Origin: Myxococcus guangdongensis | GTDB lineage: Bacteria > Myxococcota > Myxococcia > Myxococcales > Myxococcaceae | Reading direction: 5' to 3' | Assembly (NCBI RefSeq): GCF_024198255.1 | Contig: NZ_JAJVKW010000020.1 | Coordinates: forward strand, 1 to 64,000 | DNA length: 64,000 nucleotides | Part shown: piece by piece, positions 10,401 to 19,700 of the stretch | How positions within the stretch are numbered: position 1 is the stretch's first letter | Layout: each line of letters begins with the position of its first letter | The notes under the pieces: model-generated | Seen by the model: only the letters and a program-made list of their open reading frames with translations | What the model was told of the DNA's origin: nothing | Databases searched by the model: none | Position numbers and translations under genes: made by a program

Positions 10401-12127
10401 AGGTGCGGAACGAGCAGCGTCGCGCACCGGTCCACCTCGGCCCGGAACACGGGCTCTGAGTCGTACAGCGCGCGGCCCATGCCCACGTGCTGCGAGCCCT
10501 GACCGGGGAACAGGAACGCCACCGGCCGGTCCACGCTGTCCTGGGCCTCGGGGGCGGACTGCTCGGCGGGAGCCTGGGTCAACGCCTCCACCGCGTCGCC
10601 TGCCTCGCGCGCGAGGATGACGCGTCGATGCGAGAAGCGCTGACGCCCGGCCTGGAGCGTCCATGCCACGTCCGCGAGCTTCGCGTCGGGCAGGCTCTTC
10701 AGTGCCTCGGCCAGTCGTCGCGAGCTCGCCTCCAACGCGGAGGGCGTGCGGGCAGACAGCGGGAGCACCTGCCACGCCCGGCGCGGCGCCGCGCTGTCCA
10801 GCGGACGCGGCGGCTGTTCCAGCACGACGTGTGCGTTGGTGCCGCCCACGCCGAACGAGCTCACCCCGGCGCGGCGAGGCATGGCGGTGGCCGGCCACGG
10901 CTTGAGCGTCGCGTTGACGTAGAAGGGGCTGTTGTCGAAGTCGATGGCCGGGTTGGGCCGCTCGTAGTGGAGGCTGGGCGGCAGCTCGCCGTGCTTGACC
11001 GCCATCGCCGCCTTGATGAGCCCGGTGACTCCGGCCGCGGCGTCCAGGTGGCCCAGGTTGCCCTTCACCGAGCCGAGCGCGCAGTAGCGCCGACGCTGCG
11101 TGGACGCACGGAAGGCGCGCGTGAGCGCCTCCACCTCGATGGGGTCTCCCAGCGGCGTCGCGGTCCCGTGCGCTTCCACGTAGCCGATGTCGTCCGCCTC
11201 CAGCCCCGAGGCCGCCAGCGCCTCGGCCACGACCTGGGCCTGCCCCTCGACGCCCGGCGCGGTGTAGCCCGCCTTGAGCGAGCCGTCGTTGTTGATGGCC
11301 GAGCCCTTGATGACCGCGTGCACGGTGTCGCCATCGCGCATCGCGGCCTTCAACTTCTTGAGCACCACCACGCCCGCGCCGCTGCCGAACAGCGTGCCCC
11401 GCGCCTTCGCATCGAAGGGCCGGCAGCGTCCATCCGGGGACGCCATGCCGCCCTCCACGTGCCGATATCCGTGGAGGAAGCTCACGTTGACGGAGGCGCC
11501 GCCCGCGAGCGCCATGTCGCACTCGCCGTTGAGCAGGCTCTGGCAGGCCAGGTGCACCGCCACCAGCGACGTCGAGCACGCGCTCTGCACCGCGTGGCTC
11601 GCGCCCCGGAGGTTCAGCTTGTACGAGACGCGGGTGGCCAGGAAGTCCGTGCCGTTGCCGATGTTCACCTGCACCGGCTCCACCGACTCCAGCACACGCG
11701 GGTTGCGCGCCAGGTTCATCAGCAGATACGTGTTGAGCGTGGCGCCGCCGTACACCGAGACGGCGCCCGGGAAGTCGCGCGGCGAGTAGCCCGCGTGCTC
11801 CATCGCCTCCCAGCAGACCTCCAGGAAGACGCGGTGCTGCGGGTCGGTCAGCTCCGCCTCACGCGGTGGCATGTCGAAGAACGCGGCGTCGAAGGCCTCG
11901 GGCTCGGGCATCACCGCGGAGGCGCGCACGAAGTCCGGGTCCTCCACCTGCTCCGGAGCGACGCCGGCGGCGAGGCTCTCCTCGGGCGTGAAGAAGCGGA
12001 TGGACTCCACGCCGCCGCGCAGGTTCGCCCACAGCTCGGCCGTGCTCCGCGCGCCGGGAAAGCGCCCGGACATGCCGATGATGGCGAGGTCCGCGTCGTC
12101 GATGTCTGACGGCTGCTTCACGTCCAC
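7448..12127 (-). CDS. Modular PKS: KS-AT-KR(inactive)-ACP
   Basis: Type I PKS module of 1559 residues. The KS is complete (SACSTS with Cys ~184; EAHGTAT; GNLGHLDAAAG). The AT is complete, with GHSIGEYVAA near 633 and SHAFHSSM near 730; HAFH is the usual malonyl-CoA signature. The KR region is present but its catalytic residues are gone. The nucleotide motif reads VHGLSGVG instead of TGGxGxxG (~1169), Lys is Arg in ARVRGLALL, Tyr is His in VAHTAAS (~1331), and the following Asn is Ser. The module should therefore leave a beta-keto group. The ACP carries GGDSLIAVQ (~1478). The C-terminus is a long charged tail ending in DEDAEDEG. The start is GTG 12127 with AAGGAG upstream, 21 bp after the previous PKS stop. 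It may also supply malonyl units to the AT-less module downstream; that is inference. Confidence 0.95.
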   Translation of the reverse strand: MDVKQPSDIDDADLAIIGMSGRFPGARSTAELWANLRGGVESIRFFTPEESLAAGVAPEQVEDPDFVRASAVMPEPEAFDAAFFDMPPREAELTDPQHRVFLEVCWEAMEHAGYSPRDFPGAVSVYGGATLNTYLLMNLARNPRVLESVEPVQVNIGNGTDFLATRVSYKLNLRGASHAVQSACSTSLVAVHLACQSLLNGECDMALAGGASVNVSFLHGYRHVEGGMASPDGRCRPFDAKARGTLFGSGAGVVVLKKLKAAMRDGDTVHAVIKGSAINNDGSLKAGYTAPGVEGQAQVVAEALAASGLEADDIGYVEAHGTATPLGDPIEVEALTRAFRASTQRRRYCALGSVKGNLGHLDAAAGVTGLIKAAMAVKHGELPPSLHYERPNPAIDFDNSPFYVNATLKPWPATAMPRRAGVSSFGVGGTNAHVVLEQPPRPLDSAAPRRAWQVLPLSARTPSALEASSRRLAEALKSLPDAKLADVAWTLQAGRQRFSHRRVILAREAGDAVEALTQAPAEQSAPEAQDSVDRPVAFLFPGQGSQHVGMGRALYDSEPVFRAEVDRCATLLVPHLGGKDLRDVLYPKSGTPEENERTLARTELTQPALFTLEYATARLWMSWGVKPAAMLGHSIGEYVAACLAGVFTLEHALQLVAARGRLMQSLPSGAMLAVPLSEDEVRPYLGTELSLAAVNSPMQCVVSGPHEAVERVRRQLEEAGVRSHVLATSHAFHSSMMDPILDAFTARAAAMPLRPPTLPFVSNVTGTWITTEQATSPRYWAQHLRGAVRFADGLHALLSDPKRALLECGPGQVLSRLARRHPDTVAARPVLASMPTSQDTVAPGTPPLAYTTLGGLWLAGVTVDWKGFHGEERRHRLPLPTYPFERQRFWVEPEARSTASEATSAPVTPETALVQESMERWFHVPSWKRAPLAPALVARGNTPRVWMVFEDASSPTDALLAAAPGEERRVLHVRPGTAFSRTGDSEFTVAPGSLSDFRALLGVLRDAALLPDAVVHLWGLTPGLPTSFAQAQASGFHSLVALARALVEHAPERPCSIWVVTNHVHEVTGDEVLAPDKATVLGPCQVVSQEQPFLRLRHIDVVTDADFKLAPASLHSLRAELRSTASDTVVALRGPHRWVRTLEPLPLHDAAGAHVLSRAGGVYLLVHGLSGVGAMNARALANISPGAKLVCLEPADLPSREHWDAHLSQHGDAHPVSQRIRRARQLETLGAEVVVLTVDVTRQESLREAVDTTLARFGALHGAVYGAWLPREQVARLVSETGPEESAWHFDARVRGLALLDQVLGDRPLDFRVVASSISSVLGGMATVAHTAASAWQDTFAEAATRAGRRWVSLDWDVVRVEDYGAHPGARGEALDRLAISPEQGAEALGRVLAQTEGAWWVVSTHDPVTRQARPRAVEAVDSVTPAARTQHPRPSNLRSAYVAPTTEMERTLTELWQQTLGVAPIGIQDNFFELGGDSLIAVQLSDRLKRRLDISVPASSLYEGVTVKALAALLQPPEAGAVQSETDERESTVQRRKQNVQRQRSRRRSDDEDAEDEG

Positions 12128-12148
12128 GGCGTCCGCTCCTTCAATCCA

Positions 12149-15100
12149 TCACTCACGGCGGCTGCGCCGCTCGCGTCGCGCGGCTCCACGGTTCTGACTC
12201 GACTCGAAGCCGGGCGGATCCGACGGGGCGTTGAGCGCGCCCAGCTTCTTCGCCAGCGCGGCCACGGTGGGCGCCTCGAAGACGGAGGTGAGGGGAACCT
12301 CGCGCCCCAGCTCCCGCTTCAGTCGTCCGACAATCTTGAGCCACAAGAGCGAGTTGCCGCCCAGGTCGAAGAAGTTGTCGTGGATGCCCAACCGCGCCAG
12401 CCCGAGCTGCTCCTGCCACACCTTCGTCAGCGCCAGCTCCAGGTCATCGGTGGGCGCCACGTACTCGGTGCCCAGCTGCGGCCGCTCGTGCGTCGCGCCA
12501 CCCGAGGTGTCCTGGCTCTTCTGAACGCCCTCGCCCTTCAACCAGCGCGCCACGCGCGCCTCCAGGTCGCCGGTGGAGACGACCACCTGTCCCCCCAGCG
12601 AGGACTCCGCGACGCGGCGGAACGCCTCCACCGCCTCGGCCTCCGTCATGGCGAAGGTGTCCAGGCTCGTCTTGGTCTCCCGCGACTCCTCGTCCACCGA
12701 GGGCCACCCGTCCCAGTTCGTGCTCACCCAGCGCGTCAGCCCCTGCTTCGAGCGCGAGGTCGCGAACGCGTCCAGGAAGGCATTCGCCGCGCCGTAGGCC
12801 GCGAGCCCCAGACCGCCGAGCACCGAGGCGTTGGACGAGACCAGCATCACGAAGTCGAGCTCACGACCCGCGAGCGCGAGCTCCAGCGCGTACGTGCCAT
12901 GCACCTTCGCGCGGAAGTGGGGCTCGCACGCGGCGGCGTCCAAGCCGGAGAGCAGCGCCACGGCGCCTTCGCCCGCGAGGCCCGCGGCGTGGATGACGCC
13001 GTGCACCTCGCCGAACTGCATCGCGCCCTGGGTGATGGCGACGCGGAGCAGGATGTCATCCGCCACGTCCGCGCGAGCCAGCAGCACCTCGGCGCCCGCC
13101 GCTTCCAGCTCCTTCACCGCGCGGCGCTTGTGGCCGCTACGGTCCATCTCCAGACCCCACCGGCTCACCAGCACGAGCCGCGCCTGATGCTGGCGCGCCA
13201 GGTAGCGGGCGATCATCAAGCCCACGCCGCCCAGGCCACCGGTGATGACGTAGACGCCGCGCGTGCGGAAGGGACGCGCGGGCTGGGTGTCCGCCTCCAG
13301 GCGCACGGGCTCGTGTGTCTGCACCAGTCGATTCGTCCCGCGCCAGGCGACGACAGGCTCACGAGTCCCGGGGGCCGTGCTCGTCATCTCCTGCACCAGC
13401 GCCCGCGTGTCGAGCGCGACGGGACCGCGGCCAAGGTCCACGTAGCGGCAGGAGAGGAAGTCGTGCTCCTGCGGGATGACCTTGCACAGGGCGGGCAGCG
13501 TGGCGCGCTCGGGAGCGACTTCATCCGAGCTCTCCACGTCGAGCGCCTGCCGACCGACGACCGTCAGCTCCACGGGGCCAGGCAGCTCCGCCTCCGTGAG
13601 CGCCCGCGTCAGGCGGAGCAGCGGATGGAACCCACGCGCCTGGGCCTGGTCGAAGCGCTCGTTGCCGAACGCGTCCTGCTCGCCTTCGCGCGAATCCAGG
13701 CTCCACAGGTGGACGATGCGCTCCACCTTGAAGTCCTTCGACTTCAGCGCGAGCAGCAGGAAGCCCGGCTCGTCGGCATCCGCCGGGTCCAGGCTGAAGT
13801 GGTTCTCGCCCCGCTCCTCGAGCCGCGCGCCTGGAGTCACCCGCGCGACGCGGTGGCCTCGCTCCTCCAGCTCCGTCGCCAGGGCCGAGCCCACGCCGGT
13901 GGAGTCGACGAACACGACCCAGTCCTTCGGCGTGACGGCGCCAGCGCGCGGCGGCGCCAGCGGGGCGCGCTTCCAGGAGGGCAGATAGAACCAGCTCGAG
14001 ACATCGGCGCTCTTGTTCGCCGCGGAACGACGCCGTGCGGACGGGGCCTCGGGCGCGAGCCAGTAGTCCTGTCCCTCGAAGGGGTACGTCGGCAGCGGGA
14101 CGCGCAGCCGCCGCGCCTGGCCTCGCACGGCCGTCCAGCCCACTTCGACGCCCGCGGCCCAGAGCTTCCCGAGCGTCGCGGTGAGGTGCTCCTCGTCCGT
14201 GACGGGGTCCTGAGGATGGCGCAGGGAGGAGAGCACCGCCGGCGCGGAAGGTCCGTTGACCTGGAGCCGCGCGAGCGTGCTGAGCGTCCGGCCCGGACCG
14301 ACCTCCAGATAGACGTGCGCGGGGTCCTTGGCCAGCTCGCGGATGCCGTCCCCGAAGCGCACCGTCTGCCTCAGATGCCGCACCCAGTACGACGGGTCCA
14401 TGGCGTCATCGAGGTCGATCCACGTGCCGGTGAGGTTGGAGAGGAACTGCACGTTCGTCGGCGGGTTGAGCTTGATGGTGCGGATGAAGTCGCTGAAGCG
14501 GTCCAGGATCGGGTTCACCACGTACGAGTGCGCGGCGACGTCGATGGGGATGTGACGGAACTCCACCTCGCGGCGCGTCAGCTCCGCGGCCAGGGCCTCC
14601 ACGGCCTCCACGGTGCCCGCGACGACACACTGCGCGGGGCCATTCACCGCCGCCAGGGACAGCGTCTCCCCGAGCAGCGGACGGACCTCCGACTCGGGCA
14701 ACGGCACGCTGAGCATGCCGCCACCGGGCAGCTCCTCGAAGAGCTTGCCGCGCATCACCACCAACGCGAGCGCGTCCTCCAGCGAGAAGATGCCCGCGAG
14801 GTGCGCCGCCATGTACTCACCCAGGCTGTGGCCGATGACCGCTTCCGGCTTCACACCCCAGGACTCCCACAGCTTCACCGTCGCGTACTCGATGGTGAAC
14901 AGCGCCGGCAGCGCCAGGGAGGTGCGCTTGAGGCGCTGTCCCGCGCTCGCCGCCGAGTCCGCGTCCGGGTACATCACGGGCTTCAGGTCGAAGCCCAGCC
15001 TGGGCCGCAAGAGCTTGCAGCAGTGGTCCACCGCCTCGCGGAACGCGGGCTCGGCGTCATAGAGGCCGCGGCCCATGTCCGGATACTGCGCGCCGCCCCC

Positions 15101-16726
15101 GGGGAACATGAACACCAGCGACGCCGTCGTCGTGCGGGGCGAGAGCGTGAAGAGCCGCTGCGGATCCCGCGTCTCCAGGACCCGCACCGCGTCCTCGCGG
15201 TCCTTGCACACGATGACCCGACGTAGGTCCAGGTGCTTGCGGCCGGTCTGCAGCGTCCACGCCACGTCCGCGAGCTGCTGCTCGGGGTGCGCCTTCAGGT
15301 GCGCGAGCAGCGCCGAGGTCTGCGCCTCCAGCGCCGTCTGCGTCCGCGCGGAGAGCACGAGCGGCTGCCAGGCGCGAGACGCGTCGCCCGGCTCACTGAA
15401 CGGCGGCTCCTCCACGATGAGGTGCGCGTTGGTGCCGCCGATGCCGAAAGAGCTCACGCCCGCGCGGCGCGGCGTCGGACCCTCGGGCCAGGGCGCGAGC
15501 TTCGTGTTGACGTAGAAGGGGCTGTTCGCGAAGTCGATGCGCGGATTGGGCTTCTCGTAGTGGAGGCTCGCGGGCAGCTCCGCGTTCTCCAGCGCGAGCA
15601 CCGTCTTCACGAGGCCCGTCACGCCGGCCGCCGCGTCCAGGTGTCCGACGTTCGTCTTCACCGAGCCCAGCCCGCAGAAGCCGCGCTTGTCGGTGCCTCG
15701 GCGGAACACCATGTCGAGCGCCTGCACCTCGATGGGGTCGCCCAGCGGCGTGGCCGTGCCGTGCGCTTCCACGTAGGTGATGGAGTCCGGCGGCGTCTCC
15801 GCGAGGCTCTGCGCCCGGGCGATGACCTCGGCTTGTCCGCTCTGGCTCGGCGCGGTGAAGCCGACCTTGAGGGCGCCATCGTTGTTGATGGCCGAGCCCC
15901 GGATGACCCCGTGGATGGTGTCACCGTCCGCGAGCGCGTCCGACAGGCGCTTGAGGACCACCGCGCCCGCGCCGCTGCCGAAGAGCGTGCCTTCTCCCCG
16001 TTCGTCGAACGCGCGGCAGTGCCCATCCGGCGAGGTGATGCCACCTTCCTGGTAGTGGTAGCCCGTGCGCTGCGGCATGTGCACGGAGACGCCACCGGCG
16101 ATGGCCATGTCGCACTGGTAGCCGAGCAGCGACTGGCAGGCCAGGTGCGTGGCCACCAGCGAGGTGGAGCAGCCCGTCTGCACCGTCAACGCGGGGCCGC
16201 GCAGGTCCAGGTGGTAGGCGACGCGCGTGGCGAGGAAGTCCTTGTCGTTGGCCACCATGGCCGGGAAGGTGTCCTCGGCCCGCTGGAACTCCTCGCGCGA
16301 CAGCACGTTGAAGAGCAGGTAGCTGCTGAGGCTCGAGCCCGCGAAGACGCCCGTGGAGGTGCCCGGAATCCGTCCCGTGGAGTAACCGGCGTGCTCCATC
16401 GCCGTCCACACGCACTCGAGGAAGACGCGGTGCTGCGGGTCCAACAGCTCCGCTTCCCGAGGGGCGTAACCGAACAGCCCCGCGTCGAAGCGGCCCGGGC
16501 GCTCCAGCACCGCTCCGGCGCGCACGAAGTTCGGGTTGGCCAGGAAGGAGGGGTCGACCCCGAGGGACCTCAGCGCGTCGTCGGAGAAGAGGGTGATGCC
16601 CTCCACACCGTCGCGCAGCATCCGCCAGAACGCATCCACGTCCGCGGCGCCGGGCACACGCACGGCCATGCCGACGATGGCCACCGCCAGCCCCGAGTCA
16701 CCCTCGTACACCTTGTGACGACCCAT
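12149..16726 (-). CDS. Modular PKS: KS-AT-KR-ACP
   Basis: Type I PKS module of 1525 residues, first ketide extension after the loading NRPS. The KS active site is TGCSTS (Cys ~186), with EAHGTAT and KTNVGHLDAAAG. The AT has GHSLGEYMAA (~633). Its specificity position reads VAAHS (~733) instead of HAFH (malonyl) or YASH (methylmalonyl), so the extender unit is not safely predictable. The KR looks active: TGGLGGVG (~1164), Lys in AKVHGTYAL, Ser in VSSNASVLGG, and Tyr/Asn in AAYGAANAF (~1311). There is no dehydratase or enoylreductase, so a beta-hydroxyl is expected. The ACP has GGNSLL (~1459), followed by a basic tail. ATG 16726 lies 7 bp after the NRPS stop, which implies tight co-translation. 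The KS should accept an aminoacyl (glycine-derived) thioester from the upstream PCP. Confidence 0.95.
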   Translation of the reverse strand: MGRHKVYEGDSGLAVAIVGMAVRVPGAADVDAFWRMLRDGVEGITLFSDDALRSLGVDPSFLANPNFVRAGAVLERPGRFDAGLFGYAPREAELLDPQHRVFLECVWTAMEHAGYSTGRIPGTSTGVFAGSSLSSYLLFNVLSREEFQRAEDTFPAMVANDKDFLATRVAYHLDLRGPALTVQTGCSTSLVATHLACQSLLGYQCDMAIAGGVSVHMPQRTGYHYQEGGITSPDGHCRAFDERGEGTLFGSGAGAVVLKRLSDALADGDTIHGVIRGSAINNDGALKVGFTAPSQSGQAEVIARAQSLAETPPDSITYVEAHGTATPLGDPIEVQALDMVFRRGTDKRGFCGLGSVKTNVGHLDAAAGVTGLVKTVLALENAELPASLHYEKPNPRIDFANSPFYVNTKLAPWPEGPTPRRAGVSSFGIGGTNAHLIVEEPPFSEPGDASRAWQPLVLSARTQTALEAQTSALLAHLKAHPEQQLADVAWTLQTGRKHLDLRRVIVCKDREDAVRVLETRDPQRLFTLSPRTTTASLVFMFPGGGAQYPDMGRGLYDAEPAFREAVDHCCKLLRPRLGFDLKPVMYPDADSAASAGQRLKRTSLALPALFTIEYATVKLWESWGVKPEAVIGHSLGEYMAAHLAGIFSLEDALALVVMRGKLFEELPGGGMLSVPLPESEVRPLLGETLSLAAVNGPAQCVVAGTVEAVEALAAELTRREVEFRHIPIDVAAHSYVVNPILDRFSDFIRTIKLNPPTNVQFLSNLTGTWIDLDDAMDPSYWVRHLRQTVRFGDGIRELAKDPAHVYLEVGPGRTLSTLARLQVNGPSAPAVLSSLRHPQDPVTDEEHLTATLGKLWAAGVEVGWTAVRGQARRLRVPLPTYPFEGQDYWLAPEAPSARRRSAANKSADVSSWFYLPSWKRAPLAPPRAGAVTPKDWVVFVDSTGVGSALATELEERGHRVARVTPGARLEERGENHFSLDPADADEPGFLLLALKSKDFKVERIVHLWSLDSREGEQDAFGNERFDQAQARGFHPLLRLTRALTEAELPGPVELTVVGRQALDVESSDEVAPERATLPALCKVIPQEHDFLSCRYVDLGRGPVALDTRALVQEMTSTAPGTREPVVAWRGTNRLVQTHEPVRLEADTQPARPFRTRGVYVITGGLGGVGLMIARYLARQHQARLVLVSRWGLEMDRSGHKRRAVKELEAAGAEVLLARADVADDILLRVAITQGAMQFGEVHGVIHAAGLAGEGAVALLSGLDAAACEPHFRAKVHGTYALELALAGRELDFVMLVSSNASVLGGLGLAAYGAANAFLDAFATSRSKQGLTRWVSTNWDGWPSVDEESRETKTSLDTFAMTEAEAVEAFRRVAESSLGGQVVVSTGDLEARVARWLKGEGVQKSQDTSGGATHERPQLGTEYVAPTDDLELALTKVWQEQLGLARLGIHDNFFDLGGNSLLWLKIVGRLKRELGREVPLTSVFEAPTVAALAKKLGALNAPSDPPGFESSQNRGAARRERRSRRE

Positions 16727-16733
16727 GACGGAC

Positions 16734-19700
16734 CTACCCCTGTTTCCTTGCCCGTTGCTGCTGTCGCTTCAGGCTCTCGAGCTGGCGTTTCGCGCGGTCC
16801 TGCGCCGTCTCCACCGGGCTCGCCTGCGCGGTGGTCCCCTGGCGCATGTGGCGCGCGAGCGCGCTGACGGTGGGGTACTCCAACAGCTTGAGCAGCGGCA
16901 GGTCCCCACCGGGCACTGCCCTGAGCCGCGCGTGGACCTGGACCATGAGCAGTGAGTGCCCACCCAGGTCGAAGAAGTTGTCGTTCACGCCGACCTGCTC
17001 GACCTTGAGCACCTGCTTCCAGATGTCGGCGATCTGCTGCTCGAGCTGGCCTTGCGGCGCGACGAAGGCCGCGCGCGAGGTCCGCGCCGCGCTGGGGGCG
17101 GGCAGGGCCTTGCGGTCCACCTTGCCGTTCGGCGTGAGCGGCAGCACCGGGAGGTCCACCACCACGGAGGGCACCATGTGCTCGGGAAGCTTCTGCGCCA
17201 CCGCGTCGCGCAGCGCCGTCCCGTCCACCGTCTGCCCGTCGCGCGCCACCACGTAGGCCACCAGCCGCACGTCGCCCGGTGAGTCCTCGCGGGCCACGAC
17301 CACGGCCTCGCGCACCTCGGGCCGCGCGCTGAGCACCGCCTCGATTTCGCCCGCCTCGATGCGGAAGCCGCGCACCTTGAGCTGGTGGTCCACGCGGCCC
17401 AGGAACTCCACCGTGCCGTCATCGCGCCAGCGGGCCCTGTCTCCGGTGCGGTACAGCCGGGCTCCCGGCTCGGAGGAGAACAGGTCCGGCACGAAGCGCT
17501 CGGCCGTCAACTCCGGACGCGACAGGTAGCCGCGCACCACGCCCGCGCCGCCGATGTAGAGCTCGCCCGGTACGCCCACGGGCACGGGCCGCAGCCGCGC
17601 GTCGAGCAGGTAGAACCGGGTCCGGAGGAACGGCGTGCCGATGGACACCACCGGCCCCGCCTCGCCGCGCACGTCGTGCGTGGAGGACCAGATGGTCGTC
17701 TCGGTGGGGCCGTACATGTTGAGCAGCCGCGCGTCCTCGGGGAGCGCCTGCCGCAGCGACGTCGCCAGGGAGGAGGGGAGGGCCTCGCCGCCCACCATCC
17801 ACCGCTTCAGGCCGCGCAGCGCCTCGGAGGACTCGGAGTCCGCGAGCAGGGCGCGCGCCAGCGAGGGTGTGCACTGCAGATGCGTCACGGCGTGCTCGCG
17901 CAGGTTGAGCGGGATGGAGCGCGCGGTGCGCTGGCGCGCGCCGTCCCGGTCCGCCTGGCACTTCACCTCGTGCAGCAGCGGCAGGCTGGCCAGCACGGTG
18001 TCGGCGGGGATGCCGAAGTCGATGAGGCAGCCCACCTCGTCCACGCCCAGGGCGCGCAGCTGCTCCATCCGCTCGCGCACGGAGCGCGGCGTGCCGAAGA
18101 GTCCGCTCGTCTCGAAGTAGCGCTCGAAGGCCTGCGCGGCCAGCCGGTCCAGGTCCGCCTCGGTGGCGGTGTCCAGGTCCACGCCCAGCGTCCGGCCCAG
18201 TCCGCGCATCAGGTCCGCGGAGCTGCGCAGGTAGTTCCGGAAGGGCTTCTCCACCACCGAGCGCACCGTCGCGGCGTCCTCGCCGATGAACGTGTGCAGC
18301 ATCAGCGTGACGTGCCCTTCGCCCGCGTGTCCAGCCGCGCGCCAGGCCTCACGGTAGAGGGCCAGCTTCTTCTCCAGGTCCTCCCACGTCTGTCCCAGCA
18401 GGTGGGTGAGGACGTTGCAGCCCAGGCGCCCCGCGGAGACGAACGTGTCGGGGTTGCCCGCCGCCGTCAGCCACACCGGCAGCTCCTTCTGCACCGGACG
18501 CGGCCGCAGGGTGACGTCCACCTGGGTGCCCGCGCCTCCCGGGAAGCGCAGCGTGTCGCCGCGCCACAGGCGGCGCACCGTCTCCAGGCCCTCCAGCATC
18601 AGCTCGCGGCGCTGCTCGTAGCGTTCGGGCGCGAAGACGAAGTCGTTCGCGTGCCAGCCGGAGGCGACGGAGATGCCCACGCGGCCCCGCGACAGGTTGT
18701 CCACCAGCGCCCACTCCTCCGCGACGCGCACCGGATGGTGCAGCGGCAGCACCACGCTGCCCGCGCGGATGGCCACGCGCTCCGTCACCGCGGCGATGGC
18801 CGCGCCCGCCACGGACGGGCTTGGGTACAGCCCACCGAAGGCGTGGAAGTGACGCTCCGGCGTCCACACCGCCGCGAAGCCGTGACGGTCCGCGAACTTC
18901 GCGCCCTCCAGCAGCAGCTTGTAGCGGTCGCCGGCAGAGGCCTCCGCGTCGTCCGCGAAGTAGAAGAGGCTCATCTGCATCGGCGTGGCGCGCGCCGCCG
19001 AGGCCCGGGCGGGCGCCTTGATGGACGCGCCCTCGCCCTGCACCACCACCTTGAAGCCGCGCGTGAGCGTCCACAGCAGCTCCAGCACGGAGATGTCGAA
19101 GGAGATGCTCGTCACGGCCAGCCACGCGCCCGAGGGCGGATGGCCGATGCGCGTGTCCATGGCCGAGAAGAAGTTGGCCACGCCCCCGTGCGGCACCATG
19201 ACGCCCTTGGGGCGCCCCGTGGAGCCGGACGTGTAGATGACATACGCGAGGTGCCCCGCGCCCGTGTTCGACGGCGGAGGCGTGTCCCGCTGCGCGCCAT
19301 CCGTCAGCGAGAGGTCCTCCAACGCGACGACGCGCGCGCTCCCCGTGGGGATGACGCCGCGCAGGTGCGTCTGCGTGAGCAACACCGGAGCGCCCGAGTC
19401 CTCCAGCATGTACGCCAGGCGCTCGCGGGGATACTCGGGGTCCAACGGCACGTACGCGCCGCCGGCCTTGAGCACGCCCAGCATCGCCACCACCATCGCG
19501 GCCGAGCGCTCCACGCACAGCCCCACGCGCGTCTCGGCGCCGACGCCCTGGGCGCGCAGGTGCCACGCCAGCGCGTTGGAGCGCGCGTCCAGCTCCGCGT
19601 AGGTCAACGTCGCGTCGTCACCGGCCACCGCCACCGCGTCCGGCGTCCTGGCCACCTGCGCCCGGAACTGCGCGTGGATGGAGGTGTCCTCGGTGCTCGC

